This document shows positions 33,198 to 40,108 of a stretch of 43,965 nucleotides of DNA, piece by piece. The notes below the pieces were generated by a model, which ran no database searches, had not been told where the DNA came from, and worked only from the letters and a program-made list of their open reading frames with translations. Origin of the DNA: UBA1557 sp041675185 (GTDB lineage Bacteria > Patescibacteriota > Patescibacteriia > Magasanikbacterales > UBA922); assembly GCA_041675185.1 (NCBI GenBank), contig JBAYUH010000006.1, forward strand, positions 1 through 43,965, read 5' to 3'. Every line of letters begins with the position of its first letter. Position 1 is the stretch's first letter. The translations under genes were made by a program, and so were the position numbers.

Positions 33198-36100
33198 ATG
33201 CCCCCTACTAGTTCCAAAGTTTTTCAAGGTCTTTGTCTTGGACAAGAAGCAAATGTAAACTTTTTTTATGAAGAAAATGGTCTGCATTTTCGAAGACTTT
33301 TTAGTCGGGAAGGCAAAAGTCCTTTTGATTTGGTTGAATATGAAAGACGTACTTCTATCATTCGTGAGCCAAATGGTACAGTAGTATTTGAAATGAAAGA
33401 TATAGAAATACCAAAAAGTTGGTCACAAGTAGCTACTGATATCGTAGCTCAAAAATATTTTCGTAAAACAGGAGTGCCACAATTTTATGATGATGGGACA
33501 CCGAAGTTGAACACTGACGGATCACCCGTGCTTGGGTCTGAAACTAGTGTGAAACAGACTGTCCATAGAATTGCTGGCACTTGGAGATATTGGGGTGAAA
33601 AATATGGTTATTTTGCTTCTCCAAAAGATGCTCAAATTTTTTATGATGAAATCGTGATTATGCTTTTGCGTCAGATGGTCGCACCAAACTCTCCACAGTG
33701 GTTCAATACTGGTTTGAATTGGGCTTATGGTATCAATAGCAGTGCTCAAGGACATTATTATATAGATCCAGAAAATGGTGAGATGACCAAAGCTACTGAT
33801 GCTTATACTCATCCACAACCACATGCTTGTTTTATCCAATCTATCAAAGATGATTTGGTCAATGAAGGTGGTATTATGGATTTGTGGGTGAGAGAAGCTA
33901 GACTTTTCAAATATGGTTCTGGGACTGGTACTAATTTTTCTATTTTACGTGGGAGAGGTGAACCATTGTCTGGTGGAGGTAGATCTAGTGGTCTGATGAG
34001 TTGGTTGCGTATTGGGGACCGAGCTGCTGGTGCTATCAAATCCGGTGGTACTACTAGACGTGCTGCCAAGATGGTTACTCTAGATCTTGATCATCCAGAT
34101 ATTGAAGAATTTATCAATTGGAAAGTAGAAGAAGAAAAGAAAGTCGCTGCTCTTATTGCTGCTGGTTATCCTTCTGATTATGAAGGTGAAGCTTATCAGA
34201 CTGTTTCTGGACAAAATTCCAACAATTCTGTGCGTGTGCCAAACAAATTTATGACAGCTCTTGCCAATGATGGTAGTTGGAATTTTACTTGGCGAGTAGA
34301 TGGTAGTGTTTGTAAGACTATCAAAGCTCGTAAATTGTGGGATGAAATTGCTTATGCTGCTTGGGCTTGCGCTGATCCTGGTTTGCAATATGATGACACT
34401 ATCAATGAGTGGCATACTTGTCCGCAATCTGGTCGTATCAATGGTTCCAATCCTTGTAGTGAATATATGTTTTTGGATGATACTGCTTGTAACTTAGCTT
34501 CATTCAATCTTGCACATTTTTATGATAATTCTAGTAACACTTTTTTGGTAGACGAATTCAAACATGGTGTGCGTATTATGACTGTTGTTTTGGAAATTTC
34601 TGTACTTATGGCTCAATTTCCTAGTGAAGAAATTGCTCGTGGTAGTTTTGATTTCCGTACTCTTGGTCTTGGTTATGCCAATATTGGTTCTGTACTTATG
34701 ACAGCTGGTATTTCTTATGAATCAGACGAAGCTTATGGCTTTGCTGGTTCAGTAACAGCTTTGATGACAGCTGAAAGTTATAAGACTAGTGCTGAAATGG
34801 CCAAATTCAAAGGAACTTTTCCAAAATTTGAAATCAATAGAAATGATATGATGCGTGTCATGCGTAATCATCGTCGTGCTGCTTTCAATGCTCCAGTAAC
34901 TGAATATGAAAAATTGGCTATCAAACCTATTGCCATTGATCCTCAATATGCTCCAGCTTATTTACTTGCCGCCGCTCGTGAAAGTTGGAATGAAGCCGTA
35001 GAAATGGGTGAGAATTATGGTTTTAGAAATGCCCAGACTACACTGTTGGCGCCTACAGGTACAATTGGTTTGTTGATGGATTGTGCTACTACTGGTGTAG
35101 AACCAGATTTTGCTTTGGTCAAATTCAAAAAACTAGCTGGTGGTGGATATTTTCGCATTGTCAATGAAGCAGTGCCAACAGCTTTGCGTAATTTGGATTA
35201 CAATGAAAAAGAAATCAGAGATATTTTGGATTACATGCGTGGTACAGCAAATATTACCACAGCTCCATTTATCAATGCTGAAACTTTGAAGAAAAAAGGT
35301 TTTACTGTTGAGGATATTGAAAATATCAACAAAGCTTTGGAAGGTGCTTTTGAAATAAAATTTATTTTCAATGTTTGGACTTTGGGTGAAGAAACCTTAC
35401 AAAGGTTAGGTTTTAGTGAAGCAAAATACAATGATCCAAATTTTGATTTATTGAAAGAATTAGGATTTACTAGAGAAGAAGTAGAAAAAGCCAATGATTA
35501 TGTCTGTGGTACTATGACAATCGAAGGTGCTCCACATTTACGTGAGGAAGATTACAAAGTATTTGATACTGCCAATAAAAATGGTAAAAAAGGAAAAAGA
35601 TTTATTCATTATCTTGGTCATGTTCGTATGATGGCAGCTGTCCAGCCATTTTTGTCTGGGGCAATATCGAAGACTATCAACATGCCAAATGAAGTAACTC
35701 TAGAAGAAGTAAAGACTGCATACAAAGAAGGTTGGAGACTTGGTCTAAAAGCTGTAGCTCTTTATCGTGATGGTTGTAAATTGAGTCAACCGTTGGCCAC
35801 GTCTTCTAAAGGGGAGATGGAGGAAGAAAAATCCTCCCAAACAGTGGATAAGGAGGAATCCTCCTCCGTTGAAGCTACGGCGGATAATAAAGAAAAATTA
35901 TTACAACAAAACAAAGAACAAGTTGAACAATTAGCTAAGATGTTGCCAGCAACTGAGGAAGAAGTGAATAGTGCTGTTTTTCAAGCTAGTCAAATTTTGA
36001 GTCAACATGTTGGTATCATGACACCGATGGAATCTTATACCAAAGATGGAGAAGTCGCAGAACGTCGTGTGTATCTTCATGGTGAAAAACGTCGTCTTCC

Positions 36101-36749
36101 TTCCAAACGTAGTGGTATCACTGTAGCTGTGAAAATTAGTAATCAACAAGTCTGGCTTCGTACTGGTGAATATCCAGATGGAAAAGTTGCAGAAATTTTT
36201 ATTGATATGTACAAAGAAGGTGCAACTGTCAGAAGTTTGCTAAATATGTTTGCAATTTCTGTGTCTATGGGCTTGCAATATGGTGTACCGCTTGAAAAAT
36301 ATGTAGAGAATTTTGTTTTCACTCGTTTTGAACCAAGTGGTTTTACAGATCATCCAAATATCAAAAATTGTACTTCTATTATTGATTTCGTTTTTCGTGT
36401 CCTTGGTATGGAATATCTAGGACGCACAGATTTCGTTCAAGTTCCACCAAAAGGAATTCAAAAAAATAAATTTGAAAACATGGTAAAACTTACTGAATCA
36501 AACAAAGCTCAAGAAACTTTGAATTTAAAAATGGTAGAAGTAAAAAAAATAAATTTGCCAGAAGATTTGCAAGCTGAGTTGCCAATAATCGCCGATACAG
36601 TATTTCATGAAAGTATGAATGCCTCAGATGCAGCTTTGTCAGAAATGATGGGAGATGCTCCTGCTTGTCCGACTTGTGGGCATGTTACTGTCCGAAATGG
36701 AGCTTGTTACAAATGTTTGAATTGTGGAGAAAGTTTGGGGTGTAGTTAA
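33198..36749 (+). CDS. nrdJ: Adenosylcobalamin-dependent (class II) ribonucleoside-diphosphate reductase
   Basis: The enzyme makes deoxyribonucleotides with a radical generated from adenosylcobalamin. The 1183 residues show the long NrdJ form. Residues Asn418, Cys420 and Glu422 (NPCSEYMF) are the radical and catalytic residues. Cys211 (HPHACF-like segment) and Cys431 (DTACNLASF) are the reducible pair. Ala-Pro-Thr-Gly-Thr (APTGTIG) is near 620. The C terminus holds a zinc-ribbon-like CPTC and CLNC pair. It carries a Ser/Glu-rich linker near 870-900 that looks like an inserted repeat. The adenosyltransferase at 27222-27767 would supply the cofactor. The gene sits behind a promoter with NrdR boxes. 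Confidence 0.96.
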   Translation: MPPTSSKVFQGLCLGQEANVNFFYEENGLHFRRLFSREGKSPFDLVEYERRTSIIREPNGTVVFEMKDIEIPKSWSQVATDIVAQKYFRKTGVPQFYDDGTPKLNTDGSPVLGSETSVKQTVHRIAGTWRYWGEKYGYFASPKDAQIFYDEIVIMLLRQMVAPNSPQWFNTGLNWAYGINSSAQGHYYIDPENGEMTKATDAYTHPQPHACFIQSIKDDLVNEGGIMDLWVREARLFKYGSGTGTNFSILRGRGEPLSGGGRSSGLMSWLRIGDRAAGAIKSGGTTRRAAKMVTLDLDHPDIEEFINWKVEEEKKVAALIAAGYPSDYEGEAYQTVSGQNSNNSVRVPNKFMTALANDGSWNFTWRVDGSVCKTIKARKLWDEIAYAAWACADPGLQYDDTINEWHTCPQSGRINGSNPCSEYMFLDDTACNLASFNLAHFYDNSSNTFLVDEFKHGVRIMTVVLEISVLMAQFPSEEIARGSFDFRTLGLGYANIGSVLMTAGISYESDEAYGFAGSVTALMTAESYKTSAEMAKFKGTFPKFEINRNDMMRVMRNHRRAAFNAPVTEYEKLAIKPIAIDPQYAPAYLLAAARESWNEAVEMGENYGFRNAQTTLLAPTGTIGLLMDCATTGVEPDFALVKFKKLAGGGYFRIVNEAVPTALRNLDYNEKEIRDILDYMRGTANITTAPFINAETLKKKGFTVEDIENINKALEGAFEIKFIFNVWTLGEETLQRLGFSEAKYNDPNFDLLKELGFTREEVEKANDYVCGTMTIEGAPHLREEDYKVFDTANKNGKKGKRFIHYLGHVRMMAAVQPFLSGAISKTINMPNEVTLEEVKTAYKEGWRLGLKAVALYRDGCKLSQPLATSSKGEMEEEKSSQTVDKEESSSVEATADNKEKLLQQNKEQVEQLAKMLPATEEEVNSAVFQASQILSQHVGIMTPMESYTKDGEVAERRVYLHGEKRRLPSKRSGITVAVKISNQQVWLRTGEYPDGKVAEIFIDMYKEGATVRSLLNMFAISVSMGLQYGVPLEKYVENFVFTRFEPSGFTDHPNIKNCTSIIDFVFRVLGMEYLGRTDFVQVPPKGIQKNKFENMVKLTESNKAQETLNLKMVEVKKINLPEDLQAELPIIADTVFHESMNASDAALSEMMGDAPACPTCGHVTVRNGACYKCLNCGESLGCS
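35803..35888. repeat. Palindromic repeat-like insert inside nrdJ
   Basis: This stretch is richer in G and C than its surroundings. It contains AGGAGGAATCCTCCT and the hairpin-forming CCTCCGTTGAAGCTACGGCGG. It is translated in frame as a Ser/Glu-rich linker of about 29 residues. The second half resembles dispersed repeats that I recall from other Patescibacteria genomes. Confidence 0.6.
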
Positions 36750-36766
36750 ATATTAAAATATTTTTA

Positions 36767-36815
36767 TATTTTTTTCTAGTTATCCACAAATATAAAATTG
36801 ACAAAGTATAATATT
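36767..36815. repeat. Direct repeat R1 (49 bp) of the tandem mini-units
   Basis: This is an exact copy of 36938-36986 at a distance of 171 bp. It includes TTATCCACA (DnaA-box consensus, 36780-36788) and the -35 box of a promoter. Confidence 0.93.
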
Positions 36816-36826
36816 TATTTTATAAT
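36798..36826 (+). promoter_or_regulatory. Consensus promoter of mini-unit 1
   Basis: TTGACA at 36798-36803, a 17-bp spacer and TATAAT at 36821-36826 are a perfect consensus promoter with no coding gene downstream. Confidence 0.85.
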
Positions 36827-36832
36827 CTTAAT

Positions 36833-36891
36833 TGATTGTAAGTATTTCATCAAAGAGGCATCTTCCTTACGGGGGGTGTTTCTTTGTTTTT
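36833..36891 (+). ncRNA. Candidate small RNA 1 (about 60 nt)
   Basis: The predicted transcript starts about 7 bp after the -10 box and runs into a 16-bp hairpin (36851-36866 with 36871-36886, loop TTAC, several G-U pairs). TTTTT follows directly. The hairpin closes with CAAAGA/TCTTTG. There is no open reading frame of useful size. It may be a short regulatory RNA, or just a promoter with an early terminator. Confidence 0.5.
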
Positions 36892-36937
36892 AATCTTCTT
36901 TTTGTTTAGAGTATTGGTAAATAAATATGAGATTATT

Positions 36938-36986
36938 TATTTTTTTCTAGTTATCCACAAATATAAAATTGACAAAGTATAATATT
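36938..36986. repeat. Direct repeat R2 (49 bp) of the tandem mini-units
   Basis: This is the second exact copy, again with TTATCCACA (36951-36959) and a TTGACA box. Confidence 0.93.
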
Positions 36987-36997
36987 CGTTATATATT
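36969..36997 (+). promoter_or_regulatory. Promoter of mini-unit 2
   Basis: TTGACA at 36969-36974, a 17-bp spacer and TATATT at 36992-36997. The -35 part is identical to unit 1 and the -10 differs by one base from consensus. Confidence 0.8.
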
Positions 36998-37003
36998 ATA
37001 TGT

Positions 37004-37057
37004 ATTGGAAAAAGAAAGAAGCAAATAAACACCCTAATAGGGTGTTTATTTGTTTTT
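37004..37057 (+). ncRNA. Candidate small RNA 2 (about 55 nt)
   Basis: About 18 nt of A/G-rich leader are followed by a perfect 13-bp hairpin CAAATAAACACCC / GGGTGTTTATTTG with a TAATA loop (37022-37052) and TTTTT. Hairpin ends and tail (CAAA...TTTGTTTTTAAT) match unit 1, while the stem interior differs, as expected for paralogous RNA units. Confidence 0.5.
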
Positions 37058-37191
37058 AATAAGTTTTTTGTAGATATATTATGCTTAATATTAGTTTTTT
37101 GCAAATTTGTTTTATATAACTATACAATCATTTGATAATTATTTGGATTAATCAGAACTATTTATTGTCAATTAATTGTATAGTTAAAAAT
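37058..37191. other. Gap after the mini-units with an 11-bp inverted repeat
   Basis: AACTATACAAT at 37118-37128 is matched by ATTGTATAGTT at 37175-37185. The 46 bp between them are AT-rich and contain no gene. I cannot assign a function. Confidence 0.4.
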
Positions 37192-37230
37192 AATAACCCC
37201 GCTCTTCTCGAAGGGCGGGGTTATTTTAAT
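37192..37230. terminator. Terminator of rplA, possibly bidirectional
   Basis: AATAACCCCGC and GCGGGGTTATT form a perfect 11-bp stem around TCTTCTCGAAGG. On the minus strand it is followed by ATTATTTTTA and on the plus strand by TTAATATTTTT. Confidence 0.85.
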
Positions 37231-37262
37231 ATTTTTATGTTTTTATACTTTAATGCAAAATA

Positions 37263-37940
37263 TTATTCAACCACCACTTTCACACTTGGTCCCATACTAC
37301 TGGTCAAGAATAGACCTTTGATGTATGTACCTTTTGAACCTTGTGGTTTTACTTTTTTGATAGCATCCATGAAAGCCAGTAAATTTTCTTGCAATTTTTT
37401 AGCATCAAAACTTACTTTGCCAATCACTTGATGGATATTGGAGCCATCATCATTTTTGAAAGCAGCTTTGCCTTTTTTTAATTCTTCTATCATTTTTTTG
37501 ACATTTTTATCTACTGTTCCAGTTTTTGGATTTGGCATCAAGCCTTTTGGACCAAGGACGCGAGCAGCGACTGCTAGTTTTGGCATCATTTCTGGAGAAG
37601 CGACTGCGATTTCGAATTCTATTTTACCTGTTTCTTTTATTTTTTTGATATCTTCTTCACCATAAATGAAATCAGCACCAGCTTCTTTGGCATCTTTTTC
37701 ATCATTTGGACCGACGAAAGCAGCTACTGTTTTTGTTTTTCCTGTACCATGTGGCAAGACCACTGTGGAACGGATTTGTTGATCAGTTTTCTTTGGATCA
37801 ATTCCTAGTTTGATGTGTACTTCTACAGAAGCATCGAATTTTACAGTACTAGTCTTTTTGACCAATTCAATAGCGTCAGCTACAGAATATACTGTGTTTG
37901 GGTTGACTTGAGATTTCAAGCCTGTCATTCTTTTTGACAT
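37263..37940 (-). CDS. rplA: 50S ribosomal protein L1
   Basis: L1 binds the mobile L1 stalk of 23S rRNA and represses its own mRNA in many bacteria. The 225 residues cover the two-domain fold, with the signature VASPEMMPKLAVAARVLG followed by PKGLMPNPKTGTV. The end GTYIKGLFLTSSMGPSVKVV is also typical. The rplK gene that normally precedes rplA is not next to it; a Xer recombinase gene lies upstream. It has its own promoter at 38054-38082 and its own leader. Confidence 0.95.
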   Translation of the reverse strand: MSKRMTGLKSQVNPNTVYSVADAIELVKKTSTVKFDASVEVHIKLGIDPKKTDQQIRSTVVLPHGTGKTKTVAAFVGPNDEKDAKEAGADFIYGEEDIKKIKETGKIEFEIAVASPEMMPKLAVAARVLGPKGLMPNPKTGTVDKNVKKMIEELKKGKAAFKNDDGSNIHQVIGKVSFDAKKLQENLLAFMDAIKKVKPQGSKGTYIKGLFLTSSMGPSVKVVVE

Positions 37941-37956
37941 AATTTATCTAATTTTC

Positions 37957-37989
37957 GTGGTGCTAGCCTCTGAATGGTCAGAGTCCCAC
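37957..37989 (-). promoter_or_regulatory. Possible L1-binding site in the rplA leader
   Basis: On the minus strand GTGG pairs with CCAC, and CTCTGA pairs with TCAGAG around a CCAT loop. An asymmetric internal loop (GA on one side, GCTAGCA on the other) separates the helices. This resembles the L1 site of 23S rRNA (GTGGGA with an asymmetric loop). It lies 16 bp before the start codon, so L1 could block its own translation. Confidence 0.5.
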
Positions 37990-37995
37990 TTTTAT

Positions 37996-38046
37996 AAAGG
38001 CTTACAAAGCTCACAAGGCTTACGAGGCCTACAAGGCTTTTTAAAG
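37996..38046. repeat. Iterated 'acaaggct' word array in the rplA leader
   Basis: Words of the cttacaaggct type are repeated with small changes. The same family forms a long hairpin at 41911-41994. Confidence 0.75.
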
Positions 38047-38053
38047 CTCATTA

Positions 38054-38082
38054 TTTATACTATATTGAGCAGGTTTTGTCAA
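38054..38082 (-). promoter_or_regulatory. Promoter of rplA
   Basis: On the minus strand TTGACA (38077-38082), a 17-bp spacer and TATAAA (38054-38059) are near consensus. Transcription would start near 38048, leaving a leader of about 108 nt. Confidence 0.85.
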
Positions 38083-38124
38083 TAGAGTAATGTGGAACGG
38101 GGAATGAGGAATGTTAAATTTTTC

Positions 38125-38185
38125 GTATCACATAACACATATCACATAGCAAATTTGGTACGAGGTATGTGTTATGTGTTACGTG
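38125..38185. repeat. Inverted 'cacata' word array overlapping the xer stop
   Basis: The left part (38125-38149) repeats cacataacacatatcacat-like words, and the right part (38165-38185) is largely complementary (atgtgttatgtgtta). The right part overlaps the end of the recombinase gene and supplies its last codons and stop. Confidence 0.65.
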
Positions 38186-39146
38186 GGGAGTCTTTCTTCC
38201 CATGAAATTTCTTATGTACATTTCTCAATTCTTTGTCAGTAATATGAGTATAGATTTGAGTAGTCGTAATAGAGGAGTGACCGAGCATAGATTGGACACT
38301 GCGAATATCAGCTCCATTTTGGAGCAAATCTGTGGCATAAGAATGGCGCATGGTATGAGGAGTCACTTGTTTGGTTATGCCAGCATTTAGGGCATGTTTT
38401 TGGACAATACGTTGGATTGAACGAGGGGTCAATGGTTCGTCATGATCTTTTTGTTTGCCAAAGCGTTTGTCGTGGGAAATAAATAGATAATTATTCATGT
38501 CTTTGCGAGTATCCAGATATTTTTGGAGCCAAGTTTTGGCATCATCAGACAAAAATACAATACGAGATTTGCCACCCTTGCCAAGAATTGTGAATTCATC
38601 ACGCTTGAGATTGACATCTTCAATTTTCAAATTAGCCAATTCAGAGACTCGTAGTCCAGTAGAGAATAATAATTCCAAAATAGCTTTGTCGCGATAGGCG
38701 AGTAATAGAGTCATGCCACTGCCATTTTCTTTTTCTAGACTTTTTTTGCTGATATTTTTGATAGGAGCTTCTAGAATTCTAACAATATCTTCTTGGTCTA
38801 AGAAATTTACTTCGCGATCAGGCATTTTCATTAGTTCTATTTTTTCTGGAACAAGACTAACAATATTTTTTTTGGCTAGATATTTTAGAAAAGAACGCAG
38901 AGCTATGAGATGATAGTTTTGGGTATTTTTTTTTAGTGGTTCACCGTGATTGTCAACAAATCTATTTAGCCATAATCTATATTTACGGACACTTTCATCT
39001 GTAATAGCATTTGCGTTTTTGTCTTGACCTAACCACTCTAAAAACCGTGATAGATAAAAGTGGTAGTTTTCAACCGTTTTTTGGCTACGGTTGCGTTCGA
39101 TTTCTAGATGTTCGAGGAATTGGGTGAGGTATTTTTGGAGAGACAT
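38172..39146 (-). CDS. Xer-type tyrosine recombinase
   Basis: The family resolves chromosome dimers at dif sites or integrates mobile DNA. The 324 residues have the N-terminal SAM-like domain (LEHLEIERNRSQKTVENYHF) and the catalytic domain. Catalytic residues are Arg166 (GLRVSEL), Lys190, His264 and Arg267 (HTMRH), His290 (GHSS) and the nucleophile Tyr299 (IYTH). It seems to be a housekeeping Xer and not a phage integrase because it lacks a long N-terminal arm and mobile genes nearby. The final residues RNT come from the adjoining word repeat. No dif site is visible in the window. Confidence 0.92.
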   Translation of the reverse strand: MSLQKYLTQFLEHLEIERNRSQKTVENYHFYLSRFLEWLGQDKNANAITDESVRKYRLWLNRFVDNHGEPLKKNTQNYHLIALRSFLKYLAKKNIVSLVPEKIELMKMPDREVNFLDQEDIVRILEAPIKNISKKSLEKENGSGMTLLLAYRDKAILELLFSTGLRVSELANLKIEDVNLKRDEFTILGKGGKSRIVFLSDDAKTWLQKYLDTRKDMNNYLFISHDKRFGKQKDHDEPLTPRSIQRIVQKHALNAGITKQVTPHTMRHSYATDLLQNGADIRSVQSMLGHSSITTTQIYTHITDKELRNVHKKFHGKKDSPRNT

Positions 39147-39180
39147 AATATTAAAGCATTAAAACATAAAAGCATAAAAA
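39147..39180. repeat. Word array at the xer start
   Basis: Words of the attaaaacat/aaagcat type lie directly upstream of the xer ATG (minus strand) and between it and the four-helix-bundle gene. Complementary words lie at 39578-39607. Confidence 0.7.
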
Positions 39181-39185
39181 CAATT

Positions 39186-39554
39186 TTATTTTTGTTTGTT
39201 TATTGATTTGGAGAGAGTATTTATTTCTGACCAGAGCATTGCATTGATTTCATCTAATAGTGTATTTAGTTCATTGTAATCATTTTCATTTAGGAAATTT
39301 AGTTTTTTTGATAAATATAAGAGATATTCTGTTTCTTTGGCAGAACCAAAGGCTGTGCGCATGAAATTTAGTTGGTTTTTTTCTGTAAATCTAGCATAAC
39401 CTTCTGTATAGTTTAGTATTATAGACAAAGTTGCACGTTTTAATTGGGAAGTAGTGACATATATTTCTTCTCTGGGGAAATTTTTCGTCTCTAAGAATAT
39501 TTTTTCAACGAAATTGTGCATTTTTTGTTTTAATATTTTTTTAAATCCCTCCAT
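39186..39554 (-). CDS. Four-helix-bundle protein (S23/IVP-like)
   Basis: The 122 residues are helical and match the four-helix-bundle family first found in 23S rRNA intervening sequences, with QLKRATLSIILNYTEGYARF and ARF-type N-terminal patterns, then FMRTAFGSAKETEYLLYLSKKL. The molecular function is not established; a relative, Avd, acts with reverse transcriptases in diversity-generating elements, but no such enzyme is seen here. The gene is enclosed by complementary word arrays, like the frameshifted relative at 31253-31605. Confidence 0.82.
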   Translation of the reverse strand: MEGFKKILKQKMHNFVEKIFLETKNFPREEIYVTTSQLKRATLSIILNYTEGYARFTEKNQLNFMRTAFGSAKETEYLLYLSKKLNFLNENDYNELNTLLDEINAMLWSEINTLSKSINKQK

Positions 39555-39577
39555 ATTTTATTTATTTAATTAGCTTA

Positions 39578-39607
39578 AGTGTTTTAATGATTTTATGCTT
39601 TAATGTT
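39578..39607. repeat. Word array upstream of the four-helix-bundle gene
   Basis: The sequence runs aagtgttttaatgatttt and on, made of gttttaat/gctttaat words. It is complementary in style to 39147-39180 on the other side of the gene, giving imperfect inverted ends. Confidence 0.65.
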
Positions 39608-39630
39608 CCCATGCATATTGTACGACACAA

Positions 39631-39659
39631 TTGACAAAAGGTCAAAAATGTGCTATAAT
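39631..39659 (+). promoter_or_regulatory. Consensus promoter of the 44-residue protein
   Basis: TTGACA at 39631-39636, a 17-bp spacer and TATAAT at 39654-39659, preceded by TGC (extended -10), form a perfect promoter. The start near 39666 leaves a leader of about 130 nt that contains several short hairpins, including GGTC/GACC with AGC/GCT at 39733-39761. Confidence 0.88.
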
Positions 39660-39794
39660 GTATTTATCAACGTTGAAAAACAACTTAAAAAATTCTCTTA
39701 GATAAGCCAAAAATAAGCTTATTTCTTAAATCGGTCTAGCTTTCATCTACAAGGGCTGACCACAAAGTAAACACAAAAATAAACATAAAAATAC

Positions 39795-39929
39795 ATGCCT
39801 ATGCAACAAAAACATTTGGGAGTGCAATCTCCTGAAGCTAATTTTTCGTCTGTCTATTTTTTCTTGACAGCGGGTATTGCTCTTTCTATTTTGGTCTTCG
39901 TATTTGTTCCTAGAATTTCAATGGGGTAA
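39795..39929 (+). CDS. Small membrane protein of 44 residues
   Basis: This reading frame is short but well framed. It starts at ATG 39795, ends with TAA, and encodes a hydrophilic N terminus followed by one hydrophobic helix (YFFLTAGIALSILVFVFV) and the tail PRISMG. No family is recognised. It stands between a perfect sigma70 promoter and a terminator, so it is an independent unit. An alternative is that the leader RNA, not the peptide, is the product. Confidence 0.55.
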   Translation: MPMQQKHLGVQSPEANFSSVYFFLTAGIALSILVFVFVPRISMG

Positions 39930-40010
39930 ATAAGTAATTAGTTTTATTCTTAATTTACAAAATATGTAAGAAAAAAATTTTATTTGTATGAAGCCTTAAT
40001 TTTATAAATA

Positions 40011-40042
40011 AAAAATGATCTAATAATTTAGGTCATTTTTTG
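40011..40042 (+). terminator. Terminator of the 44-residue gene
   Basis: AAAAATGATCTAA pairs with TTAGGTCATTTTT (one G-U pair) around TAAT, and TTTTTTG follows. Confidence 0.75.
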
Positions 40043-40072
40043 TTGCCAAAAAATAGCGTAGTATGTTATACT
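40043..40072 (+). promoter_or_regulatory. Promoter of the DUF5667 gene
   Basis: TTGCCA at 40043-40048, an 18-bp spacer and TATACT at 40067-40072, with TGT directly before the -10 box. Confidence 0.65.
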
Positions 40073-40108
40073 AAATTAGTAAAAAATAATTCATTTAATT
40101 TGAAAAAT

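Noticed and set aside
36780..36959. Replication origin because of DnaA-type boxes
   Set aside because: Only two boxes within an exact repeat and one near 32953 are seen; there is no dnaA or dnaN gene and no dense box cluster.
38172..39146. Phage or island integrase
   Set aside because: The protein has the plain Xer build and there are no phage genes, attachment-site repeats or tRNA targets nearby.
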